Assembly: GCA_013813755.1 (NCBI GenBank)
Contig: JACCRD010000052.1
Span: 1-14,879, forward strand
Reading direction: 5' to 3'
Length of the DNA stretch: 14,879 nt
DNA from: Acidobacteriota bacterium
GTDB taxonomy: Bacteria > Acidobacteriota > Blastocatellia > Pyrinomonadales > Pyrinomonadaceae
Position 1 is the stretch's first letter. The number at the start of each line of letters is the position of its first letter. Below the pieces are notes generated by a model, which was not told the DNA's origin, did not search any database, and saw nothing but the letters and a program-made list of their open reading frames with translations. Shown here in pieces: positions 7,149-12,840 of this stretch. The translations under genes were made by a program, and so were the position numbers.

Positions 7149-9677
7149 TTATTGCGAACGCAAAGTTCCGAGCGGTTTGCGAAAGAGAACGTCAAAACTG
7201 GCGATTGCTCCGACCAGCATTACTAAACCGGCTGTAATTAATACGCCCAAAAGAGTTAAAGCAAAATCAAATTCCCATTCAATGTCAAAAATATATTTTG
7301 AAACGGCAAATGAGAGAATCGTGGCAAACGCGGAACCGATTATTCCGGCTAAAACTCCTAAAATTCCGTATTCGGAAAAAAGAATGGCGGTCAAAGTTAA
7401 GCGTTTTGTGCCTAAAGTTTTCAAAATTGCGTTTTCGTAGATTCGTTGCGATTTGGTTAAAGCAATCGAGCCGATTAAAATCAGCATTCCGCTCAGGATG
7501 ACAAAACTACCGACAAAGGAAATCGCCAGGACAAAGTTGTTGACGAGCTTTTGGACGGCAGCGACAATATCGGCGACATCAAAAATCTGCACGTTCGGAA
7601 ATTTATCGATGACATTGCGCTGAAGTTTGGCGCGGTCAGTTTCGGGGAGTTTTGTTAAAACGGTAGCGACGAATGTCTGCGGTGCTTTTTCGAGCGTTCC
7701 GGGGCGAAAGACGAAAACAAAAGCGGTGCGCGTGTTTCGTAAGTCGAGCTTACGAATACTAACGACACGCGCCGGAATCTTTCTTCCCGACACATCGAAA
7801 GTGATCGAATCGCCGACAGTAACTCCCAAATTTTTACTGATTCCTTCTTCGACGGACACTTCGGTTTCGTTCATTTCAGAATTAGCGTCCCACCAATTTC
7901 CCGCAATGACAGTTTCGTTTTCGTCAAGATTCGGGCGGTAAGTAACAGCAAATTCACGCCCGATTTGACCTTGCTGTTGGCGAACTTCGCGCTGCTCAAA
8001 ATTGAACGGCTCGCCGTTGACGAGGGCGATACGCGCTCTAATAGTCGGAATCGCTTCGGCTGCTTCGCCAGTTCCCTCAAGCAGGATATTTTTTAATTCA
8101 TCAATCTGACTTTTTTGAATGTCAATAAAAAAAAGGCTCGGAAGTTTTTGATTGCGCGTAAAATCGAATTCACGAATTAAGTTTGACTGTAGAGATTGAA
8201 CCGAAAGCACAACAAATGCGCCAAGTCCGACGGCGAGCAAAATGACACGCGTTTGGTTGCCTGGACGGTAAAGCGAGTTGACCGCCTGTTTAAGCGAAAA
8301 CGAACCGAAAATCCGAACCTTTTTCAAGAGCGAAGTTAAAAGAATTGCTGAGCCGTATAAAACAAAAGAAGTGACAGCTAAACCGGCGAGAAAAAACGCG
8401 CCGACTTTGAAAGAACCGGCTTGCCAGACGGCTAAACCGAGCAGTCCCGCCAGGGAAATCGCGCCGAAAACAAGTCTGGTCGGGTCGAGGCGGCGCATTT
8501 TTTCGCCCGTTTCATCACGGAGCAGCAAATTTGGTTTAATGGTGCGAACCTGCAGAAGCGGCAGGGCGGAAAAAAGCAGGGAAATCAGAACGCCCAAAAG
8601 AACGCCTTGCCAGGCAGTTGAAATCTGCACGTTATAACTCATCGCCGCCGGCAGAGCGTCGTTGAATCTAACCCGCGCAAACCACAAAAAACATTGCGCT
8701 AAAAAGATTCCAAACAAACTTCCCAGAAAACCAAGAACGAGAATCTGCAAAAGATAGACGGTAATAATTCGCGTGCCGTTTGCGCCCAGACATTTTAAGA
8801 CGGCAATTGATTTGCGCTTTTGCTCGACAAAAACGCGCGCGACGTTCCACACGCCGACGCCGCCTAAAACTAAAATAAGGAGTCCGGTTAAAGAAAGATA
8901 ATTTTCCGTGCGCGCGAATTGTTCGCTCAGATTTTCCTGCGTTTCGCGATAAGATTGAACGGTGAGCGTTGTGCCTTTTAAGCTTTCACGCAAGTTTTTA
9001 ACTAATACGGTGGGATTGCTCGACGTGCGATACAAAATGCGCCGCCGAATACGCCCGCTGTTGCGCGTAATTCCGGCTTCGTCAAACGCCTTTTTTTCGA
9101 CGAAAACACGCGACCCGAGGCGAAAGCCGTTTGTGCCGCCCGGTTCTTCATCAAACGTAGCGCGAATTTCAAAATCAGATTCTCCAATCCGAATTTTATC
9201 GCCAACTGCGATTTTCAAGTTCTCCAGCAAAATCGGCGCGACCACCGCGCCGCGATTTTCGAGCAAAGTAAAATCAAAAGTTTTTCCGCCGGAGAGCGTA
9301 AAATTTCCGACGAGCGGAAACGGCGGCTCGATGCCTTTGAGTTCGACAAAACTAAAATTTTGGTTCGCCGCATCAAAGGGGCGCGCCATCGCGGAAGTTT
9401 CAATTGCTTCGTTACGCGATTCGACAATGTTTGACGCGCCGATAATCGTTTCGATTTTGGAAATATCGGTCGGGGAAAAATCGTTGGTCGAATTGATAAC
9501 TAAATCCGCTGTCAAAAGTTCACGCGCGTCACCGCCGACTGCTTGACTCAGATTTTGAATCAGCGAACGAAGCGCAACGACCGAACCAACGCCGATTGCG
9601 ATACACAAAAAGAAAAATAGTAAGCGCCGCCATGATGAGCGAATTTCACGCCAGGTTAAATTAAAAATGAAATTCAT
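7149..9677 (-). CDS. ybbP: ABC transporter permease, FtsX/MacB type, YbbP-like
   Basis: A large inner-membrane permease of 842 residues, close to the 804 of E. coli YbbP. It begins with the short cytosolic motif LTWREIRSSWRR and a first membrane segment (about 17-38). A long extracytoplasmic MacB-like domain (about 45-255) follows. A first FtsX block of three segments covers about 258-390, with LKCLGANGTRI as the coupling loop, then two further segments lie near 400-455. A second start-like motif, FSLKQAVNSLYRPGNQTR, precedes another segment and a second extracytoplasmic domain (about 500-700). Last comes a second FtsX block with LKTLGTKR. This duplicated layout is the YbbP/LolE-like form. 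Family members export or extract hydrophobic molecules such as lipids, but the substrate of YbbP is not firmly known. It starts 42 bases after the ATPase gene and surely forms one transporter with it. No Shine-Dalgarno sequence is seen. Confidence 0.92.
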   Translation of the reverse strand: MNFIFNLTWREIRSSWRRLLFFFLCIAIGVGSVVALRSLIQNLSQAVGGDARELLTADLVINSTNDFSPTDISKIETIIGASNIVESRNEAIETSAMARPFDAANQNFSFVELKGIEPPFPLVGNFTLSGGKTFDFTLLENRGAVVAPILLENLKIAVGDKIRIGESDFEIRATFDEEPGGTNGFRLGSRVFVEKKAFDEAGITRNSGRIRRRILYRTSSNPTVLVKNLRESLKGTTLTVQSYRETQENLSEQFARTENYLSLTGLLILVLGGVGVWNVARVFVEQKRKSIAVLKCLGANGTRIITVYLLQILVLGFLGSLFGIFLAQCFLWFARVRFNDALPAAMSYNVQISTAWQGVLLGVLISLLFSALPLLQVRTIKPNLLLRDETGEKMRRLDPTRLVFGAISLAGLLGLAVWQAGSFKVGAFFLAGLAVTSFVLYGSAILLTSLLKKVRIFGSFSLKQAVNSLYRPGNQTRVILLAVGLGAFVVLSVQSLQSNLIREFDFTRNQKLPSLFFIDIQKSQIDELKNILLEGTGEAAEAIPTIRARIALVNGEPFNFEQREVRQQQGQIGREFAVTYRPNLDENETVIAGNWWDANSEMNETEVSVEEGISKNLGVTVGDSITFDVSGRKIPARVVSIRKLDLRNTRTAFVFVFRPGTLEKAPQTFVATVLTKLPETDRAKLQRNVIDKFPNVQIFDVADIVAAVQKLVNNFVLAISFVGSFVILSGMLILIGSIALTKSQRIYENAILKTLGTKRLTLTAILFSEYGILGVLAGIIGSAFATILSFAVSKYIFDIEWEFDFALTLLGVLITAGLVMLVGAIASFDVLFRKPLGTLRSQ

Positions 9678-9691
9678 AAGAAATAAGTTTA

Positions 9692-9769
9692 GAGAGTCTG
9701 TAAAACTTGGGAGTCAATCTTAAATTACTTCATTGAGTTCTCTGGATTCTCTGGATTCTGCAGACTCTC
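9692..9769 (-). repeat. 9-bp inverted repeat across the ybbA/ybbP junction
   Basis: GAGAGTCTG (9692-9700) and CAGACTCTC (9761-9769) are perfect complements 60 bases apart. One arm lies in the ybbA C-terminal coding repeat and the other 14 bases before the ybbP start. In the transcript they could pair around the ybbA stop codon. The arm may simply be a stray copy of the repeat unit in reverse orientation. Confidence 0.4.
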
Positions 9770-10436
9770 CAGACTCATCGCTTATTACTTCTCCGTCTTT
9801 TAAGATAATTTGTCGTTGGGCTTTTTGGGCTAAATTCTGGTCGTGCGTAACAAGTACGAGTGTTACATTACTTTGTTTATGAAGTTCGGTCATTAAATCA
9901 AAAATATGGTCGCCGTTGCGCGAATCGAGATTGCCGGTCGGTTCGTCTGCCAATAAAATTTTCGGACTGTTGGCAAAAGCGCGGGCGATGGCGATGCGCT
10001 GCTGTTCGCCGCCGGAGAGTTCGGTCGGGTAATGATGTCCGCGATTCGTCAGTTCAACATCTTCGAGTAATTTAACGGCGCGGCTTTTTGCGTCTTTCAA
10101 GCCCAAAATTTCCATCGGAATCAGCACATTTTCAAACGCGGTCAGACTAGGAATTAAGTGAAAAGATTGAAAAATAAAACCGATTTTTTCGCTTCTCAAG
10201 GTGGCGAGCGCATCTTCACTCATTTCAGTAACGCTCTCGTCGTCAATAAAAATCGTGCCGGAAGTCGGCGCGTCGAGTCCGGCAATTAAGCCGAGCAGCG
10301 TTGATTTTCCGCTGCCTGACGCGCCCGTGACGGCAACAAATTGCCCGTCGGGAATGTCAATTGAAACATCGTCTAAAATTGTTAAGTCGTCGATTCCAGA
10401 GCGTACAACTTTGGTAATATTTTTTAGTTGAATCAT
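9720..10436 (-). CDS. ybbA: ABC transporter ATP-binding protein, YbbA-like
   Basis: The cytosolic ATPase that powers the YbbP-like permease. In the MacB/LolD family such ATPases drive conformational change instead of moving substrate through a channel. The 238 residues show Walker A GASGSGKST (38-46), Q-loop Q90, signature LSGGEQQR (140-147), Walker B ILLADEP (160-166), D-loop NLD and switch H198. The IFQSFHLIPSLTAFENV stretch is typical of the MacB/LolD/YbbA group. The usual family end is near residue 220. Beyond it a tail SGESAESRESRELNEVI is encoded by four 9-bp tandem units (9738-9773), apparently a recent addition. It diverges from the TesA-like esterase with 152 bases between the starts, the same arrangement as tesA and ybbA in E. 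coli. No Shine-Dalgarno sequence is seen; a promoter candidate is at 10512-10540. Confidence 0.94.
   Translation of the reverse strand: MIQLKNITKVVRSGIDDLTILDDVSIDIPDGQFVAVTGASGSGKSTLLGLIAGLDAPTSGTIFIDDESVTEMSEDALATLRSEKIGFIFQSFHLIPSLTAFENVLIPMEILGLKDAKSRAVKLLEDVELTNRGHHYPTELSGGEQQRIAIARAFANSPKILLADEPTGNLDSRNGDHIFDLMTELHKQSNVTLVLVTHDQNLAQKAQRQIILKDGEVISDESGESAESRESRELNEVI
9738..9773 (-). repeat. 9-bp tandem repeat encoding the YbbA C-terminal tail
   Basis: On the - strand four 9-bp units, TCTGGAGAG, TCTGCAGAA, TCCAGAGAA and TCCAGAGAA, encode SGE-SAE-SRE-SRE. The last two units are identical. The unit is a multiple of three, so changes in copy number keep the frame and only lengthen the polar tail. 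The repeat lies outside the catalytic domain. Confidence 0.75.
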
Positions 10437-10443
10437 AAACTAT

Positions 10444-10471
10444 CAGTCAGAAGTCATTGATCAGTTGTCCA
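10444..10471 (-). repeat. Degenerate heptamer tandem repeat upstream of ybbA
   Basis: On the + strand the units CAGTCAG, AAGTCAT, TGATCAG and TTGTCCA follow a loose nnGTCAn register. The tract lies seven bases before the ybbA start, again where a Shine-Dalgarno sequence would sit. It resembles, in unit length and position, the tract before glyS. Function unknown. Confidence 0.45.
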
Positions 10472-10511
10472 AATCGAATTAGACAATGGCGCTTCAAAAC
10501 TGTAAAAATCA

Positions 10512-10540
10512 ATCATAGCCTGTTAAAAAGATGCGAACAA
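10512..10540 (-). promoter_or_regulatory. Candidate promoter for ybbA-ybbP
   Basis: On the - strand, TTGTTC (10540-10535) is followed after 17 bases by TATGAT (10517-10512). The -10 matches five of six consensus bases and the -35 three of six. Transcription would start near 10505, about 70 bases before the ybbA start codon, leaving the heptamer tract in the leader. The -35 overlaps an arm of the inverted repeat at 10529-10560. Confidence 0.45.
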
Positions 10541-10560
10541 GTTCGGTAGAAATCGCATCT
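10529..10560. promoter_or_regulatory. 8-bp inverted repeat in the tesA/ybbA divergent region
   Basis: AGATGCGA (10529-10536) and TCGCATCT (10553-10560) form a perfect inverted repeat with 24 bases between arm centres. The spacer holds GAACAAGTTC, which is itself near-symmetric. Its place between divergent genes and over the -35 of the ybbA promoter candidate would suit an operator. It could equally be an RNA hairpin in the tesA leader. No regulator gene is nearby to support a choice. Confidence 0.4.
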
Positions 10561-10588
10561 GAATATCAGTTTTTAGCAACCTAGATTT

Positions 10589-11296
10589 ATGTCTATTATG
10601 AAGTTTCAAATTATTCGAGTAGCGGCGATTTTAAATTTAATTTTCGCGGGGATTTTCCTGATGGCGTGCGGCGTTTCAACCGCTGAACAGCAAACAAATA
10701 AAAAAGTTCAAAAGCCTCTTTCCGATTCGCAGGCGGTTTCAAAGGCGCCGAAAATTATCGCTTTTGGCGACAGTTTAACAGCAGGCTTCGGTTTGGCGGA
10801 AAAGGAATCTTACCCGTATCTTTTGCAGCAGCGCCTTAAAATCGAAGGTTACAATTATGAAGTAGTTAACGCAGGCGTTTCGGGTGAAACCAGCCTCGGC
10901 GGTCTGGAGCGGATAGACTGGGTTTTAGAGATGGAAAACGTCGAAATTTTAATCCTCGAACTCGGGGCTAACGATCTTCTGCGCGGTTTACCGGTGGCTA
11001 AAATGAAAGAAAATTTAACCGCGATAATCAAAAAAGCAAAAGCGAAAAACGTGCAGATTCTGCTTTGCGGAATGCTTGCGCCCCCGAATATGGGCGCGAA
11101 ATATCAGCGTGAATATGTATCGGTTTTTCCTGATTTAGCAAGTGAACATAAGACAGCGTTTCTGCCTTTTATTCTCGAAGGCATCGCCCTCGATCCAAAG
11201 CTCAATCAGGGCGACGGCATCCATCCGAACGCCGCCGGCGCGAAAGTGTTGACTGAGACAGTCTATAATTCATTGAAGTTGCTCTTGAAAAAGTAA
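10589..11296 (+). CDS. SGNH hydrolase / arylesterase, TesA-like lipoprotein
   Basis: A 235-residue GDSL-family esterase related to E. coli TesA, which hydrolyses acyl thioesters and esters of fatty acids. All four SGNH blocks are visible: GDSLTAGFGL with nucleophile S62, the block II glycine in NAGVSGET (G96), GAND with N128, and DGIHPNAAG with D209 and H212. The N-terminus is a lipoprotein signal: basic MSIMKFQIIR, a hydrophobic core, then the lipobox LMAC with C27. The mature enzyme is thus predicted to be lipid-anchored outside the inner membrane, whereas E. coli TesA has an ordinary cleaved signal. About 25 polar residues link the anchor to the domain. The start could also be the Met at residue 4 (10598); both leave the signal intact. 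It diverges from ybbA-ybbP. No Shine-Dalgarno sequence is seen. Confidence 0.93.
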   Translation: MSIMKFQIIRVAAILNLIFAGIFLMACGVSTAEQQTNKKVQKPLSDSQAVSKAPKIIAFGDSLTAGFGLAEKESYPYLLQQRLKIEGYNYEVVNAGVSGETSLGGLERIDWVLEMENVEILILELGANDLLRGLPVAKMKENLTAIIKKAKAKNVQILLCGMLAPPNMGAKYQREYVSVFPDLASEHKTAFLPFILEGIALDPKLNQGDGIHPNAAGAKVLTETVYNSLKLLLKK

Positions 11297-11322
11297 ATAA
11301 AATCGCAGATAAAGTTTCTACT

Positions 11323-11391
11323 GGCAAAACACGCTAAAAGAAAATCAAACAAGTTGTATTTTCTTTTCGCGTATTTTGTGTTTCTGCGGGC
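11323..11391. repeat. Large imperfect palindrome after the TesA-like gene
   Basis: The arm 11323-11345 (core CACGCTAAAAGAAAAT) is complementary to 11358-11380 (core ATTTTCTTTTCGCG) at 19 of 23 positions around a 12-base loop. The right side continues as TGTTTCTGCGGGC. Read in reverse it has the skeleton CCGCnGAnnCnnAAA seen in the coding repeat at 4609. It sits 26 bases after the esterase stop and may act as a transcript end or 3' stabiliser, but no clean T-run follows. The 168-base gap also holds the leader of thrC. Confidence 0.6.
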
Positions 11392-11448
11392 AAATTGTTT
11401 TTAATTCCAAATAACTGTAACTTGGTTAGATCGGTAATAAAAAATTCT

Positions 11449-11453
11449 GGAGA
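11449..11453 (+). promoter_or_regulatory. Shine-Dalgarno of threonine synthase
   Basis: GGAGA lies 11 bases before the ATG at 11465, a slightly long but workable spacing. It is one of the few recognisable ribosome binding sites in the window. Confidence 0.6.
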
Positions 11454-11464
11454 AATTAAAATCA

Positions 11465-12631
11465 ATGAATGTCACGCATCTGGAATGCGCTAGTTGTCAT
11501 AAAAATTTTGCGGCTAATCAATTGCACAATCTTTGCGATGAATGCTCTAAGCCGTTGCTTGTTCGGTATGATTTGGAAACAGCGGCTCAAACTTTAACCA
11601 GGGAATCGCTCAAAAATCGTCAGCCGAATCTTTGGCGTTATGCGGAAGTTCTGCCGGTAGAAAACGCGGAAAATATCGTCAGTTTCGGTGAGGGTTATAC
11701 GCCACTTCTTAAAACCGAAAGGCTCGCTGCGACGCTTCCGACAAAATTAAATCTTTTTATCAAAGATGAATCGGTCAATCCGACACAAAGCTTTAAGGCA
11801 AGAGGAATGTCTGCCGCTGTGTCGATGGCAAAGGAATTAGGCGTAAAAAAAGTTGCCGCGCCGTCGGCGGGAAATGCGGCGGGTGCGCTTTCCGCATACG
11901 CTTCGCGCGCCGGTATAGAATCGTTTTTATTTATGCCGTCTGATACGCCGCGAGCAAACATTGTCGAATGCGAACAAACAGGCGCGAACGTTACCTTAGT
12001 TGACGGTTTAATTACCGATTGCGGAAAGATTGTTGCCGAACGAAAAGATGCCGAAGGTTGGTTTGATGTTTCTACTCTGAAAGAACCGTATCGCGTCGAA
12101 GGCAAAAAGACGATGGGTTACGAACTCGCCGAGCAGTTCGACTGGACTTTGCCCGATGTGATTCTTTATCCGACCGGCGGCGGAACGGGTTTAATCGGAA
12201 TGTGGAAGGCGTTTGACGAAATGGAAAAAATGGGTTGGATTAGCGAAAAACGTCCGCGTATGGTTACCGTCCAATCAATCGGCTGCGCCCCGATTGTCAA
12301 AGCATTTCACGAAGGCGAAGCTTTCGCCGCCGAATTCCCGAATGCCGCGACGGTTGCTTCCGGCTTGCGCGTGCCAAAAGCGATTGGCGATTTTTTAATT
12401 TTAGATGCTTTACACAAATCAAACGGAACTGCTATTGCCGTGAGCGACGAAGAGTTAATCGCCGCCGTGCGTGAAATCGGTGCAGCGGAAGGTTTATTCT
12501 GTGCGCCCGAAGGCGCAGCTTGCTTGCCAGCGCTCAGAAAGATGATTGAACAGGATTTGGTCAAAGATGGAGAGTGCGTAGTGATTTTCAACACCGGCGC
12601 AGGCGTGAAATATCTCGAAGCATTCAGCTAG
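11465..12631 (+). CDS. thrC: Threonine synthase, PLP-dependent
   Basis: Converts O-phosphohomoserine to threonine and phosphate, the last step of threonine biosynthesis, in the cytoplasm. The 388 residues show an N-terminal zinc ribbon (C8-x2-C11, C24-x2-C27), common in one branch of the family. GEGYTPLLK (75-83) follows, then the PLP lysine in NPTQSFKARG (K111). APSAGNAAGALSAYA is the asparagine loop. The phosphate-binding GGGTG is at 238-242. The C-terminal FCAPEGAACLPALRKM and NTGAGVKYLEAF blocks are also typical. Related family members (cysteate synthase, threonine ammonia-lyase, diaminopropionate lyase) share the fold, but the ribbon and the GEGYTPL block favour threonine synthase. No thrA or thrB neighbour is present, so the pathway genes are split. 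Its start has a Shine-Dalgarno at 11449. Confidence 0.93.
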   Translation: MNVTHLECASCHKNFAANQLHNLCDECSKPLLVRYDLETAAQTLTRESLKNRQPNLWRYAEVLPVENAENIVSFGEGYTPLLKTERLAATLPTKLNLFIKDESVNPTQSFKARGMSAAVSMAKELGVKKVAAPSAGNAAGALSAYASRAGIESFLFMPSDTPRANIVECEQTGANVTLVDGLITDCGKIVAERKDAEGWFDVSTLKEPYRVEGKKTMGYELAEQFDWTLPDVILYPTGGGTGLIGMWKAFDEMEKMGWISEKRPRMVTVQSIGCAPIVKAFHEGEAFAAEFPNAATVASGLRVPKAIGDFLILDALHKSNGTAIAVSDEELIAAVREIGAAEGLFCAPEGAACLPALRKMIEQDLVKDGECVVIFNTGAGVKYLEAFS

Positions 12632-12702
12632 AAAGTTATTGTTTTCAAAAATCATTTAAGCTATTCTTCAATTATTTAGAGTCTCCACTTGTTGAGGTAA
12701 TT

Positions 12703-12756
12703 ATGCGTCCTCGTCGGGCTTTTTATTTATTGGTTGTGTGGTTGACTTTTATTTAG
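12703..12756 (+). CDS. Possible 17-residue hydrophobic ORF
   Basis: ATG at 12703 opens MRPRRAFYLLVVWLTFI followed by TAG. A Shine-Dalgarno-like GAGGT (12694-12698) precedes it by four bases, better than most real genes here have. Three arginine-rich residues followed by a hydrophobic stretch look like a tiny membrane peptide or the start of a lost signal peptide. It fills the gap between thrC and the next membrane gene. At this length it may be chance, and GAGG can pair with CCTC at 12709-12712. Unproven. Confidence 0.25.
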   Translation: MRPRRAFYLLVVWLTFI

Positions 12757-12762
12757 TAATGT

Positions 12763-12791
12763 TTGCCCGAGCGTTTTATAATTTTTATAAT
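12763..12791 (+). promoter_or_regulatory. Candidate promoter for the GT-C-like gene
   Basis: TTGCCC (12763-12768), a 17-base spacer, then TATAAT (12786-12791), a perfect -10. A second TATAAT lies just upstream at 12777-12782. Transcription would begin near 12798, inside the left arm of the inverted repeat at 12794, giving a leader of about 43 bases before the ATG at 12841. Confidence 0.6.
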
Positions 12792-12793
12792 CT

Positions 12794-12835
12794 CCGGCAA
12801 TATAACCTCAAACCAACAATAGAGTATATTGCCGG
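12794..12835. promoter_or_regulatory. Perfect 11-bp inverted repeat at the promoter start
   Basis: CCGGCAATATA (12794-12804) and TATATTGCCGG (12825-12835) are exact complements with 20 bases between, 31 bp centre to centre, about three helical turns. The pair begins three bases after the -10 and ends five bases before the start codon. It could be an operator covering the start site or, if transcription starts upstream of it, a hairpin next to the start codon. There is no T-run after it. Confidence 0.65.
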
Positions 12836-12840
12836 TCTAT

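Noticed and set aside
8962..9546. 194-codon open frame on the + strand opposite ybbP
   Set aside because: The - strand frame is a full-length recognisable permease; this product has no family features, and several other open frames occur opposite the same gene through codon bias.
11695..12105. 136-codon open frame on the - strand opposite thrC
   Set aside because: It overlaps the PLP-binding core of threonine synthase and has low-complexity composition.
12829..12840. TTG start adding four residues to the GT-C-like protein
   Set aside because: The codon lies inside the right arm of the perfect inverted repeat; the ATG at 12841 gives a cleaner start directly into a membrane segment.
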